Shown here one piece after another: positions 53,956 through 63,591 of a DNA stretch of 64,000 nt (positions are counted from its first letter, which is position 1; the number at the start of each line of letters is the position of its first letter). The notes under the pieces are model-generated. The model was not told the DNA's origin. It searched no databases and saw only the letters and a list, made by a program, of their open reading frames with translations. The translations under genes were made by a program, and so were the position numbers. Source of the DNA: Paenibacillus radicis (ex Gao et al. 2016) (lineage in GTDB: Bacteria; Bacillota; Bacilli; Paenibacillales; Paenibacillaceae); contig NZ_BMHY01000010.1 of NCBI RefSeq assembly GCF_014641555.1, positions 124,001 to 188,000 on the forward strand. Direction: 5' to 3'.

Positions 53956-54777
53956 TTATTTATTCAAAAAACCGGTTACCGCTTGCACAAAAGCATCGGG
54001 CTGCTCCAGCATGCCCATATGCCCTGCGCCTTTCAAAATGACCTGTGTCACGTTATTCCCGTCAACAACCAATGTTTTTTCCACCGGTATAATGGCATCA
54101 AGTTCACCTGCGAGCAGCAGAAGCGGCAGATTTGTTTCTGCAAGAATCACATTCCTGTCGGGCCGTTCCTTCATCCCCAAAGCCGCTCCAATGGCACCAG
54201 CTTCGCTTGTTCCGTAGCCGATCTCCTTGGCCCGTCCCACTTGCTCAGCCCTGGATTCCAGACTTTCCGGCGCGAACAGTTTCGGTACAAGTCCATCAAC
54301 GAAAGGCACAATGCCGTCTTTACGGATTGCTGCCACCGCCTTGTCGCGATTGCCCTTCGCAGCTTCACTGTCCGGGAACGGGGTCGAATGAACGAGCCCA
54401 AATGCCTGAAGCTTATCCGGATAGCGATCAGCAAACGCCAGCGTAACATAACCTCCCAAAGAATGGCCGAGTAAAGTGACACGGGGTATATTCAGATGCT
54501 CGAGCATACCTGCCAAATCATCGGCATACAATTCCATCGTATATGCCTCTTCCCCGGCTGCGGGAGAATTCCCTTGCCCCCGCAAGTCTGGCGCTATAAT
54601 TCTTGCATGCTGTGCAAGGCGAGCGACTACTCGTTCCCAGTAAGCCGAACTTCCGCAAAAGCCGTGCAGGAGAACTAACGCCGGCTTGCCTGGCTCCTGC
54701 TCTCCAGAATCGTAATAAGCGAGCTCGATGCCGTTGCCGAGCCGAACTTGATGCTGCGCGATTGATTTCTTGCTCAT
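53956..54777 (-). CDS. Alpha/beta hydrolase
   Basis: A 273-residue hydrolase with the oxyanion-hole HGFCGSSAYW, the nucleophile elbow GHSLGGY (Ser at about 102), acid in LLLAGELDAIIPVE and His in GAGHMGMLEQP near the end. This is the full triad of the family. Substrate unknown. AAGGAG precedes ATG 54777. Confidence 0.9.
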   Translation of the reverse strand: MSKKSIAQHQVRLGNGIELAYYDSGEQEPGKPALVLLHGFCGSSAYWERVVARLAQHARIIAPDLRGQGNSPAAGEEAYTMELYADDLAGMLEHLNIPRVTLLGHSLGGYVTLAFADRYPDKLQAFGLVHSTPFPDSEAAKGNRDKAVAAIRKDGIVPFVDGLVPKLFAPESLESRAEQVGRAKEIGYGTSEAGAIGAALGMKERPDRNVILAETNLPLLLLAGELDAIIPVEKTLVVDGNNVTQVILKGAGHMGMLEQPDAFVQAVTGFLNK

Positions 54778-54799
54778 TCCACGTCACTCCTTTATTCGA

Positions 54800-55387
54800 C
54801 TAAGTTCCGTATCTCGCATTGGTCGGCTTCTTCGCACTGTCCTTCCAAGCCGCCTCGATTGCATCCGCTAAACCTGATGCCATTTGCAGCACGCGATGCA
54901 GCGGAGTCGTCTGCAGCGTCATATACGGCTTATGGCTCATACCGTTGACGATTCCCGCTATGCTGTAATGGCCCGCTTCAGGCAAATTCGCGCCAGTCGC
55001 TTGCCCCGGCTTTAACGGACCCTCAGCGACCAGATAACCGCCGACCGACTGTGCCTTGCCCAAGCAGGCATCAACGGCAATAACGACGGCGTGCTCTGCG
55101 ATGGCTGCGCGAACCGCTTGCTCGACCCTGTAAGCATCGCAAGGCTCATCCAGCGTTCCTACTACATAAGGCCAGCCTTGCGCGCGAAGCATCGTCCCGA
55201 GCAGCGGACCAAAGCTATCTCCCGTAGAACGATCCGTTCCGATACACAGAAACAGAATCTCATCTCGGCTGGGGTGCTTTTCCGCAATACGGGATAAAAA
55301 CGCGTTCAATCCGAAATCCGCGTAAAGCTGTCCGTTCTCACCTTTTTTCTCTATGCTGCCAATGCAGGCTTTCAAATGTTCCATCAT
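54800..55387 (-). CDS. yyaC: Spore-associated YyaC-like putative peptidase
   Basis: A 195-residue protein with FLCIGTDRSTGDSFGPLLGTML, VVGTLDEPCDA and VIAVDACLGKAQSVGGYLV, the DUF1256/YyaC pattern, related to the Gpr germination protease fold. The family occurs in spore formers. ATG 55387 was chosen; the GTG nine bases upstream is an alternative. Confidence 0.9.
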   Translation of the reverse strand: MMEHLKACIGSIEKKGENGQLYADFGLNAFLSRIAEKHPSRDEILFLCIGTDRSTGDSFGPLLGTMLRAQGWPYVVGTLDEPCDAYRVEQAVRAAIAEHAVVIAVDACLGKAQSVGGYLVAEGPLKPGQATGANLPEAGHYSIAGIVNGMSHKPYMTLQTTPLHRVLQMASGLADAIEAAWKDSAKKPTNARYGT

Positions 55388-55564
55388 CCTGCACACCCGC
55401 TTTTCTCTGTTTGCATTTTCGTTATGGCTTCATTGTATCCAATTTGGCACCGCGGTTCAATTTCCAGGCATCCGGACTCGGAAATATGGTACAATGGCGA
55501 AAGCAAATCGCTGTCCAGCGGCCGTTTGGGCCGACCGGATCAATTAGAGGGAGGACTGCATTCA

Positions 55565-55792
55565 ATGGCAAACCTAGAACTGCAATCACAGGAAAATGTA
55601 GAATTTATGATCGAGACGATTAAGGTTAAGCTTCGGATGGCAACAGGTGCGGCTATGCAAGCGTCCCATTTCGGCGTCGATCAATATGAAGATATTAAAG
55701 ACCTGTATGAGGTTGTTGCATCCAAAGACAAGTTCAGCATCAGCGAAGTGGAAGCTCTCGTCTCCGAGTTAGGCAAACTGCGAAATAAATAA
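55565..55792 (+). CDS. DUF1128 family protein (YfkK-like)
   Basis: A 75-residue helical protein (MANLELQSQENVEFMIETI, IKDLYEVVASKDKFSISEVEALV). Sequence and length match DUF1128/YfkK, common in Bacillales and of unknown function. GGGAGG precedes ATG 55565. It is convergent with the gene at 55933-56403, with a terminator between. Confidence 0.88.
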   Translation: MANLELQSQENVEFMIETIKVKLRMATGAAMQASHFGVDQYEDIKDLYEVVASKDKFSISEVEALVSELGKLRNK

Positions 55793-55871
55793 AATATAGT
55801 ATCAACACACAAATTATTCCATAAACAGACATTAAATTTCAGTATTCGACAAACTTCAATGTACGTTAATA

Positions 55872-55914
55872 AAAACAAAAGGAGCCGTCCCTAGGGAGCG
55901 GTTCCTTTTGTTTT
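55872..55914. terminator. Bidirectional terminator
   Basis: AAAACAAAAGGA...TCCTTTTGTTTT with an inner CCG/CGG stem and T-runs both ways. Confidence 0.85.
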
Positions 55915-55932
55915 GTCGCTATGTTTGAACAT

Positions 55933-56403
55933 TTACTCGTCGTCTTCGCTCGTCTCAGCGGCGTTCACGGCTGCTGCCGATTCAATCGAAAGCGTAATGG
56001 TCACTTGCTTCTGCTCGCCTTTCAGAAAGAAAGCAAGACGCTCTAGCTTCTCTGCCAGTTCTGAGCCGCTAAGAGTCGTGTTCAACTGGTAATTAAAGCG
56101 GTCAGCAGGCTGTTCCTCATGCTGCACATAGGCGGATCTGCCTCTCCAGCCGCGGTCCTGCTGAGAGCCGGATTGAGCCAGCAATTGCTCCGATACCGGG
56201 TAAAACTTATCCGACTTATTGACTACACGCTCATAGATACGCAGCTTCTTAAGCAGCATGTAATATTGCGCAGAATGCTTGAAGCTCCAAGCCTCGCGGA
56301 TATCCTTAAGCGTATAATCCATCTTCCAGCGTTTCAGTTTTTCTACTTGCTCGTCCGAATCCAGCTTCAAAAAGTCGTCCAACGGTATAATTTGTTCCGG
56401 CAC
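55933..56403 (-). CDS. Hypothetical protein
   Basis: A 156-residue protein. The first half looks like a small DNA-binding helical domain (QVEKLKRWKMDYTLKDIREAWSFKHSAQYYMLLKKL), the second is an acidic beta-rich segment (FFLKGEQKQVTITLSIESAA). The ribosome site GGAGGGG precedes the ATG. I do not recognise it; a regulatory role is possible. Confidence 0.7.
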   Translation of the reverse strand: MPEQIIPLDDFLKLDSDEQVEKLKRWKMDYTLKDIREAWSFKHSAQYYMLLKKLRIYERVVNKSDKFYPVSEQLLAQSGSQQDRGWRGRSAYVQHEEQPADRFNYQLNTTLSGSELAEKLERLAFFLKGEQKQVTITLSIESAAAVNAAETSEDDE

Positions 56404-56581
56404 GTAAACCCCTCCGATTGTTGTTTATAAATACACATAATTAATCATAATTAACGTCTTTGTTTTTCTTATAAAAAATACCATAATTTTTGATTCATTT
56501 CAAATTAATTTATTTACAGAATTATAAAAAACCGCCGCATCGTCCCGAAGGACAGCGGCGGCCTTATGACCGCAACTCTCT

Positions 56582-58171
56582 TTATTTGTTCTCCTGCAGC
56601 CCGATCGCGTCCAAAAACCGCCGGAATGCAGCAGCACCCTCTTCATTTCGCTTGTAGACACCAGCATCCTTAAGTACGTCCAGGAACTTAGCGCCTGTCT
56701 CGCTTTCAACAGCCGCTTTCGCTTCCTCTGCCGTACAAGCTGTGCCATACTGCGCTGCCAGCGATTCGATCCAGCTTGCATGGTTATGAAGCGGATGTCC
56801 CGCATCATGCAACCCGCTGTCAATCGCTGTGGAGCCCGTCAAATAAGCGGCGATTTGCTCCAGTTCGTCTTTCAGACGTCCAGGCAATACCGCAAGGCCC
56901 ATCACTTCAATCAAACCGATGTTTTCTTTCTTGATATGATGCAGATGCTTGTGCGGATGGAAAATGCCGTCCGGATGCTCTTCGCTCGTCCGGTTGTTCC
57001 GAAGCACCAGATCCATCTCATAGTCACCGTTGTCGCGCAGACGGGCAATCGGTGTAATCGTATTATGCGGCGTACGGCTGCCATCGGCATTTTCCGTAAA
57101 GGCATGCACTTCCGCATTAGTATCACTGTAACCCCGCCATTCATCAAGCAAACGGCAAGCCGCACGGTGAACGTCGCTCTTCGAGGAGCCGCTTACGCGA
57201 ATGACGGACATCGGCCAGCTGACGATGCCAAAGAATACGCCAGGCAATGCCGGATCAGCAAACGTCGCTTCGATCGGTGCCTTTTCCATCGGGAACGTAT
57301 GGCGTCCTGCCTGGAAATGATCGTGGCTAAGAATCGAGCCCCCGACAATCGGCAAGTCCGCGTTGGAGCCGATGAAGTAATGCGGCAGCTGCTCGACAAA
57401 ATCAAGCAACCTAGCGAATGAGCTATGCGAAATTACCATCGGCTCATGCGCGCCTTTGAATACGATGCTGTGCTCGTTGTAGTACACATAAGGCGAGTAC
57501 TGGAAGAACCAAGGCTCATCTTGCAGTGTCAACGGCAGCACGCGCAGATTCTGACGGGCCGGATGATCCGCGCGTCCCGCATAGCCGACATTCTCGGCGC
57601 ATAGCAGACATTTCGGATAATGCGCCTGCGGCATCGAGCGAAGCAAGGCGATTTCCTTCGGATCTTTCTCGGGCTTGGAAAGATTGATCGTAATTTCCAA
57701 AGCGCCATAGTCCGTCTCGTGAAGCCAATATTTATTGCGGCGGATGCGATCCATCCGAATATAGTTGGAATCGATATTCAGCTTGTAGAAAGCGTCGGTA
57801 GCTGCCGCCACTCCCTTTTGTTCCGCCGTTCTGGCAAATGCGCTTGCTGTCTCGGAAGGCCGGGGCATAAGCAGCCCCATAATCCGTGCGTCCAGCAAAT
57901 CGCGGTAAGTCGTAATGTTATCGGTAATCAAACCGATGGAATATCCGTAATCGAGAAGCGACTCGAGCAGCTCTACTGCGCTCTCTAATTGTTCTTCCGG
58001 CACTTCTCCCTCATACGGCTCCGTGAAGCCGAACAAATCGAGCAAGGCGTTTCGCGATGCGTTGACGTCAAGCGCCTCGATCATCCCTTCGCGAAGCGCG
58101 AAGCGGACGAGCCGTTCGATGTTCAGCAAAGCGTTTTGAGCATTAGCCTGTGCGTATTGCGGGTCCGTCAT
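56582..58171 (-). CDS. galT: UTP-hexose-1-phosphate uridylyltransferase, Gram-positive type
   Basis: A 529-residue GalT of the long Firmicute type (GalT class II), not the HIT-fold short form by length. Segments HYFIGSNADLPIVGGSILSHDHFQAG (with the HDH) and HPHKHLHHIKKENIG are its active-site regions. It exchanges UMP between UDP-glucose and galactose-1-phosphate. GAGGAG precedes the ATG. Last gene of the galK-galE-galT operon. Confidence 0.95.
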   Translation of the reverse strand: MTDPQYAQANAQNALLNIERLVRFALREGMIEALDVNASRNALLDLFGFTEPYEGEVPEEQLESAVELLESLLDYGYSIGLITDNITTYRDLLDARIMGLLMPRPSETASAFARTAEQKGVAAATDAFYKLNIDSNYIRMDRIRRNKYWLHETDYGALEITINLSKPEKDPKEIALLRSMPQAHYPKCLLCAENVGYAGRADHPARQNLRVLPLTLQDEPWFFQYSPYVYYNEHSIVFKGAHEPMVISHSSFARLLDFVEQLPHYFIGSNADLPIVGGSILSHDHFQAGRHTFPMEKAPIEATFADPALPGVFFGIVSWPMSVIRVSGSSKSDVHRAACRLLDEWRGYSDTNAEVHAFTENADGSRTPHNTITPIARLRDNGDYEMDLVLRNNRTSEEHPDGIFHPHKHLHHIKKENIGLIEVMGLAVLPGRLKDELEQIAAYLTGSTAIDSGLHDAGHPLHNHASWIESLAAQYGTACTAEEAKAAVESETGAKFLDVLKDAGVYKRNEEGAAAFRRFLDAIGLQENK

Positions 58172-58222
58172 GATGTGCGTTCTCCTCTCGGTATTCTGTA
58201 CGCAGCTATCGACCTTTGATCT

Positions 58223-59212
58223 TTAGCCTTTTGCGTAGCCTTCCGGATTAGCCAGATGCCAACCCCATGCACTGCGGATAATGTCCTCCAGGCTTGCGAA
58301 CTTCGGCTCCCAGCCCAGCTCCTTGCGGGCACGGTCCGAGGAAGCAACCAGTACGGCTGGATCGCCAGCGCGGCGCGGCTCAATTACCGCCTTGATTTCG
58401 CGGCCTGTAACGTTGCGGGCGATGTCGATGACTTCCTTCACCGAGAAGCCTTGCCCGTTGCCCAGATTATAAATTGCGCTGTCAGCCCCGCTTCTCAAGC
58501 GGTGTACAGCCAGTACATGGGCTTCAGCCAAATCGCTGACGTGAATATAGTCGCGAATACAAGAGCCGTCTGGCGTCTCATAGTCTTCGCCAAACACAGA
58601 AATATGCGGACGCTTGCCCAGCGCAGCCTGCAGTACGATTGGTACCAGATGCGTCTCAGGGCTATGGTCTTCGCCGATTTTGCCGTCCGGATGTGCGCCT
58701 GCTGCATTGAAATAACGCAGCGACACATATTTCAAGCCATGTGCGACATCGAACCATTTCATCATTTTTTCCATAGCCAGCTTCGTTTCGCCGTAAGCGT
58801 TCGTTGGCAGCGTGCGGTCAAATTCGTCGATCGGCACGTTCTCCGGCTCGCCATAAGTTGCAGCCGTAGAAGAGAACACGATGCGAAGCACATTGTGCTC
58901 GATCATTTTTTCCAGCAGGCAAAGCGTTCCGTACACATTGTTATGATAGTATTTGCCTGGCAGCGTCATGCTCTCGCCTACCAGCGAGTTCGCCGCAAAG
59001 TGAATAACGGAATCAATCTTGTTCTCTTTAAATACCGTCTCCAAAAAATCAGCGTCTCTCAAATCCCCAACATACAGCTTGCCGCCGGTAACCGCATCGC
59101 GATGACCTTGCTGCAAATTGTCGACAACTACGATTTCCTCTCCGCGCTCCGCTAATGCGGCAACAGCGTGGGAACCGATATAACCGGCTCCGCCCGTAAC
59201 CAATACTGCCAT
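58223..59212 (-). CDS. galE: UDP-glucose 4-epimerase
   Basis: A 329-residue short-chain dehydrogenase-type epimerase: NAD loop LVTGGAGYIGSHAVAAL, Ser-Thr-Ala in VFSSTAATYGEP and catalytic YGETKLAMEK. ATG 59212 sits eight bases after GGGAGAG; the GTG three codons upstream is too close. It interconverts UDP-galactose and UDP-glucose in the Leloir pathway. Confidence 0.95.
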   Translation of the reverse strand: MAVLVTGGAGYIGSHAVAALAERGEEIVVVDNLQQGHRDAVTGGKLYVGDLRDADFLETVFKENKIDSVIHFAANSLVGESMTLPGKYYHNNVYGTLCLLEKMIEHNVLRIVFSSTAATYGEPENVPIDEFDRTLPTNAYGETKLAMEKMMKWFDVAHGLKYVSLRYFNAAGAHPDGKIGEDHSPETHLVPIVLQAALGKRPHISVFGEDYETPDGSCIRDYIHVSDLAEAHVLAVHRLRSGADSAIYNLGNGQGFSVKEVIDIARNVTGREIKAVIEPRRAGDPAVLVASSDRARKELGWEPKFASLEDIIRSAWGWHLANPEGYAKG

Positions 59213-59247
59213 ATCCGTCACTCTCCCTTTGTTATGATGAGTCGGTA

Positions 59248-60420
59248 TTAAACCAGCTGTTCGACGCCGTTGCCGATGGTGCAGACATAGAAGTCAGCCG
59301 TCAAGCCGGTTGCTTCTGTATATTTGCGCCCTACTTCTTCTTTGAACAGCTCGATGCTGTCTTCATGTACAAGCGATACCGTACAGCCGCCGAAGCCAGC
59401 TCCGGTCATCCGGGAGCCAAGCACGCCCTCTACGCCGCGTGCAGCGTCTACCATCGCATCCAGCTCTGCGCCTGTTACTTCATACAGATCGCGGAGCGAA
59501 TCATGGGAGCCGTTCATCAGTTGGCCGAACTGAGCCAAATCATCGGCTTTCAGCGCTTTGATCGATTGCAGAACGCGGTCAATTTCTTCCACGACATGTT
59601 GTGCGCGGTTGCGAACGACGTCTTCTTTGATCAAGTGCTTGTTAGCGTTGAATTGCTCCAGCGTAAGCTGACCGAGCAGCGTCAAATCTGGGAATGCTGC
59701 TTTCAGCTCTTCTACCGCCTGGTCACATTGGCTGCGGCGCTCGTTGTAAGCGGAGTCCACCAAGCCGCGGCGTTTGTTCGTATTGCCGATCACCAGCTTG
59801 TAGCTGCCCGATTGGAACGGAATCAGATCGTATTCCAGCGTGTCGCACATCAGCAGAATGGCATGATCCTTCTTGCCGTTGGCAACTGCGAATTGGTCCA
59901 TGATGCCGCATTTAACGCCGTTGAATTCATTTTCCGATTTTTGCGAGAGCAGAGCGATCTTCACCGTATCTGTCGGCAGACCTTCCAGCGTAAGCAGCGC
60001 GTATGCCGTTACGACTTCGATCGAAGCGGAAGAGGACAATCCGGCGCCATTCGGAATTTCGCCGTGATAGAGCAGGTCATAGCCGTTTTTGAAGCTCACT
60101 CCGGTTTGTTGAAGCTCATGTACAATCCCCTTCGGATAGTTCATCCAGTCGTCAGCTTCGTCGAATACGATCGAATCCAGCGAAAATTGCTTGGAGGAAG
60201 GGAAGTTTGTCGTTGCAAGGCCCAATTGATTGTCCGCGCGTTTGCGGATAAGGAGCGTCGTTCCGAACGTCAATGCCGCTGGAAATACGTAGCCTCCATT
60301 GTAGTCTGTATGCTCGCCGATCAGATTGACGCGGCCTGGCGCGTGAAATACGCTAATCGATGTTTCATTCTCACCATATTGCTGTATAAATTGCTGTGTC
60401 AGCGCTTGGATGTTTGCCAT
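59248..60420 (-). CDS. galK: Galactokinase
   Basis: A 390-residue GHMP kinase with the galactose signature GRVNLIGEHTDYNGGYVFPAAL, ATP loop GAGLSSSASIEV and C-terminal GAGFGGCTVSLV. ATG 60420 gives the usual length and has AAAGGA upstream. It phosphorylates galactose. First gene of the gal operon, divergent from an AraC-type regulator. Confidence 0.96.
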   Translation of the reverse strand: MANIQALTQQFIQQYGENETSISVFHAPGRVNLIGEHTDYNGGYVFPAALTFGTTLLIRKRADNQLGLATTNFPSSKQFSLDSIVFDEADDWMNYPKGIVHELQQTGVSFKNGYDLLYHGEIPNGAGLSSSASIEVVTAYALLTLEGLPTDTVKIALLSQKSENEFNGVKCGIMDQFAVANGKKDHAILLMCDTLEYDLIPFQSGSYKLVIGNTNKRRGLVDSAYNERRSQCDQAVEELKAAFPDLTLLGQLTLEQFNANKHLIKEDVVRNRAQHVVEEIDRVLQSIKALKADDLAQFGQLMNGSHDSLRDLYEVTGAELDAMVDAARGVEGVLGSRMTGAGFGGCTVSLVHEDSIELFKEEVGRKYTEATGLTADFYVCTIGNGVEQLV

Positions 60421-60447
60421 TATGCGATCACATTCCTTTGTTATGAG

Positions 60448-60470
60448 GTAGTAGATTCCACTACAGTATA
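60448..60470 (-). promoter_or_regulatory. gal operon -10 with adjacent palindrome
   Basis: TATACT (60465-60470 on the minus strand) has TTGTTT 16 bp before it. The palindrome GTAGT-AGATTCC-ACTAC (60448-60464) lies directly after it over the expected start, a possible regulator site. Confidence 0.5.
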
Positions 60471-60612
60471 GCGCAACGTCGTGCGTAAACAAATGGCGGA
60501 AAATGAGTTTCATATGGATTTATGTGACTTTTATGTTAAGCCTGTTGCATGGTATCATAAAAAGACAAGACTCGTTTTCATCCATTCCATGAACAGAAGG
60601 GCTGATTATCGT

Positions 60613-61485
60613 ATGCGGCGACAAGATTTCTACACGGTTGCTTCCAATCCCGTCATGGTTCCCGAGGCTGGGACGAATGTGCTGTTTGGCGGAGAAAGCC
60701 AGACGAAGCCTGCTCATCGGCTAGGCCCTAAGGTGTATGACTTTTACTTAATGCATGTTGTGCTCAGCGGGAAGGGCGTATTCGAATGCGGGGGCAAACG
60801 GCATGAGTTGCAAACCGGCGATACGTTTCTAATCGAGCCCGAGCAATTAGTCAGCTACGAATCCGATCAAGCCGACCCTTGGCGGTATCGCTGGGTCGCT
60901 TTTACCGGACCTGAAGCTCCCGGACTTGTCGCCGCCGCAGGTTTGTCTACCGCACAGCCCGTTGCAGACAATGCAGCTAACCGCCGTATTCCCGTCCTCT
61001 ATAACCTTATCTTCAACAGCTTTCGGCTAGGCGGCTCTTCGGCACCCTTGAAGGCGGCTGGCTATCTACATTTGCTCGCAGCGGAGTACCGGGAAGCGGC
61101 ACAACAGGCTGCGGGAAATTCCGGACTGGAAGCTGCCGATGGCAGCGAGCGGCTGCTGCAGCAGGTTATTCATTACTTGTCGACCCAATATGCCCATCCG
61201 GTATCCATCGAACAGATGTCTGAATCCCTTGGCTATAACCGGGCGTATCTGTCCCGCTTGTTCAAACGTCATACCGGCGTATCCCCCGTTACATTTCTAT
61301 TGAAGCTTCGCATCGATAAAGCGCGGCAAATGTTGCGGGAACGCGACGAGCTGACAATTGAACAAATCGCTGCCTCGGTCGGATTGCAGGATTCACTTTA
61401 CTTCTCCAAGCAGTTCCGCCGTTTTTACGGCCAATCCCCCACCTCTTACCGAGAGGCCATGCGAAGCTTGAACAAACCGCAATAG
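60613..61485 (+). CDS. AraC-family transcriptional regulator
   Basis: A 290-residue regulator: an N-terminal cupin sensor (GGKRHELQTGDTFLIEPEQLVSYESD) and a C-terminal double helix-turn-helix (VSIEQMSESLGYNRAYLSRLFKRHTGVSPVTFLLKLRI, ASVGLQDSLYFSKQFRRFYGQSPTSYRE). ATG 60613 has AAGGG upstream. Divergent from galK, so it probably activates the gal operon. Confidence 0.9.
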   Translation: MRRQDFYTVASNPVMVPEAGTNVLFGGESQTKPAHRLGPKVYDFYLMHVVLSGKGVFECGGKRHELQTGDTFLIEPEQLVSYESDQADPWRYRWVAFTGPEAPGLVAAAGLSTAQPVADNAANRRIPVLYNLIFNSFRLGGSSAPLKAAGYLHLLAAEYREAAQQAAGNSGLEAADGSERLLQQVIHYLSTQYAHPVSIEQMSESLGYNRAYLSRLFKRHTGVSPVTFLLKLRIDKARQMLRERDELTIEQIAASVGLQDSLYFSKQFRRFYGQSPTSYREAMRSLNKPQ

Positions 61486-61578
61486 GTTGCCTTGCGCAAT
61501 GCCGTATCCGCGCTGATGCGACTGGACATAGTAAATTTATTGTTTGTCCCCTATTCGTTCAAGAAGGAGCGTTCTTTC

Positions 61579-62820
61579 ATGAAAGAGTTGCATACCGGAG
61601 AGTTATTTTGGCCAACGACTTTACAATCTGTTCAAACGTATGAGCCGCTAGGTGCTCCCTTGCAAGTTGATGTCGCCATCGTCGGCGGCGGGATGTCCGG
61701 CATTGTGTGCGGTCTCTCCCTGGCAGAAGCAGGTATATCCGCAGCCGTGCTGGAGCGCGGGACGATCGCCGGAGGAAGCAGTTCCGCCAATACAGGCCTG
61801 CTCCAATTTTCCAATGACATCATGCTTTGCGATCTGATCGATCAAATCGGCGAAGGGCCAGCCGTGCAGTTTTATAAAGCATGCGAGGAAGCGGTTAAGC
61901 GGTTTGGACAGATTTGCGAGCAGTTGCCCCGAGATGTGGGGTTCCGCAATCGCAGCAGTCTTTATTACGCCAGCTCTGAACAGGACCTCCCCAAGCTGAA
62001 GCGGGAATTCGAGACTTTGAAGAAGCATGGCTTCGATGTCGAGTTCTGGAGCCCGGACGATATTTCTTCACGCTTTCCATTCCGTCGTCCCGGCGCAATC
62101 ATTACCCGAGGGGACGCCGAGATCAATCCGTTCCGCTTCATTCAAACAGCAGCTGATCATGCGGCTAGAGCCGGCCTCCGTATTTATGAACACACCGACA
62201 TTACCGGACAACGCCGCTCGACAAACGCCGACAGGCATATTCTAACGACTGCGGACGGTCATGAAGTAACCGCGAAACATGTCATATTCGCTATTGGCTA
62301 CGAGCCGGAAGAATTGCGAGGCCGTTTAGTGAAAGCAGAGCTTAACCGGTCATTTGCTGCAGTAACCCGTGTACAGCCCAGTTCATTGCTCGACCGCTTA
62401 TGGCCGGAACGGCTCATGATCTGGGAGACGGCCAGACCTTACCTTTACTTGCGCACAACCGTCGACGACCGGATTGTCATCGGCGGACTGGACGAGCATA
62501 CGGAGCATCCGATTGAAGGCGAGAAGGCGCGGCACAAGCGCATTCGTCAGCTCCAAGAGAAGCTTCATGCACTGTTTCCGGGGCTGGACTCCGAATTCGA
62601 TTATGAGTGGAGTGCCACCTTTGGGGAGTCTCGCGATAATCTGCCCTTTATAGGCGAGGACCCCAATATACCAGGCTTGTATTATGGTCTTGGCTATGGC
62701 GGCAACGGTTCGGTATACAGCATTATAGCGGCACAAATCATTCGGGACAGTATTCAAGGCAAGGACCATCCCATAGCCCCGATTGTAGGACTGGATAGGC
62801 CGTCTCTCTTGAAAATTTAA
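61579..62820 (+). CDS. FAD-dependent oxidoreductase (DAO family)
   Basis: A 413-residue flavoprotein with the FAD-binding VAIVGGGMSGIVCGLSLAEAGISAAVLERG, the GSSSANTGLLQ loop of the PuuB-like (gamma-glutamylputrescine oxidase) branch, and the C-terminal LPFIGEDPNIPGLYYGLGYGGNG. It oxidises an unknown amine or amino acid. AAGGAG precedes ATG 61579. It follows the AraC gene by 93 bp. Confidence 0.9.
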   Translation: MKELHTGELFWPTTLQSVQTYEPLGAPLQVDVAIVGGGMSGIVCGLSLAEAGISAAVLERGTIAGGSSSANTGLLQFSNDIMLCDLIDQIGEGPAVQFYKACEEAVKRFGQICEQLPRDVGFRNRSSLYYASSEQDLPKLKREFETLKKHGFDVEFWSPDDISSRFPFRRPGAIITRGDAEINPFRFIQTAADHAARAGLRIYEHTDITGQRRSTNADRHILTTADGHEVTAKHVIFAIGYEPEELRGRLVKAELNRSFAAVTRVQPSSLLDRLWPERLMIWETARPYLYLRTTVDDRIVIGGLDEHTEHPIEGEKARHKRIRQLQEKLHALFPGLDSEFDYEWSATFGESRDNLPFIGEDPNIPGLYYGLGYGGNGSVYSIIAAQIIRDSIQGKDHPIAPIVGLDRPSLLKI

Positions 62821-62835
62821 CGTTAGTCGCATAAA

Positions 62836-62859
62836 AAGCCATTGCACCCGCAATGGCTT
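62836..62859. terminator. Hairpin terminator
   Basis: AAGCCATTGC-ACCC-GCAATGGCTT, between the oxidoreductase gene and the convergent stress gene. Confidence 0.65.
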
Positions 62860-62879
62860 CTATGTAAACCATCGCTCCG

Positions 62880-63410
62880 CTAGGAGCCGTCTATGATCCG
62901 GTAGGCTTCATATTGGCGGAACACTGACTCCGCTATCCCCAGCTTAGACAAATCCGGGCCGCCATCCTTATCGAGCAGCGACTTGCTTTCGTCGGTCTCG
63001 ACGACAACGATGATCTGCCCATTTTCCAAAGCGTTGCGGCAAAAATCAGATTCCTTCGTATCTAAGCCGCTTGCCATCAAGGCCTGCGTCACACCAGCGT
63101 CGTCTCCTATAAAAGCAGCGCCAAATATACCGTTCCAGCCTGCCGTGCCGCTAACACCGCTGCCCGCCAGTATGCCGGGAGCCGCAAAGGTCATGCCTGC
63201 GCGATCATAAGGGGACGTGTTCTCTCTCGTCTCTGCGAGCTCTCTGATCTCGTCCACATGCATATCGCTCTCCGCTTCAATTCTGCGGGAGTGCGTAGCA
63301 TCTTTAGCGTAGATTTTCAGCTCGCCTGTCTCAAAACCGGCCTGCTGCATAGCGGCAATCGTATCAATAACCTGCCGCTGTGTTTCGAATGCGGCAATCT
63401 TTTTAGCCAT
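62880..63410 (-). CDS. General stress protein, YflT-domain
   Basis: A 176-residue protein starting KKIAAFETQRQVIDTIAAMQQAGFETGELKIYAKD with a Gly/Ala-rich middle (about 75-105) and a second alpha/beta unit ending GQIIVVVETDE. This is the YflT/general stress protein 17M pattern. AGGAGG precedes the ATG. A sigma-B promoter could be expected, but I see no convincing match. Confidence 0.8.
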   Translation of the reverse strand: MAKKIAAFETQRQVIDTIAAMQQAGFETGELKIYAKDATHSRRIEAESDMHVDEIRELAETRENTSPYDRAGMTFAAPGILAGSGVSGTAGWNGIFGAAFIGDDAGVTQALMASGLDTKESDFCRNALENGQIIVVVETDESKSLLDKDGGPDLSKLGIAESVFRQYEAYRIIDGS

Positions 63411-63591
63411 TCTAATTCCTCCTGACTGAGTCCAACTTCGCTTATTCCCAATTAGCTATTCCCAATCTCTAGTTGGATCACTCAAATCATATGCAATTCA
63501 AGATAGGCATTCATGCAGGTTGTGCATCATAGCGGTTCGAGTTATGATGGAAGGAAGTGTATTGGAAATCGGACAAGCAGGGGGCAAATCG

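Noticed and set aside
59365-60471. A 368-codon plus-strand frame opposite galK
   Set aside because: Antisense shadow of galK.
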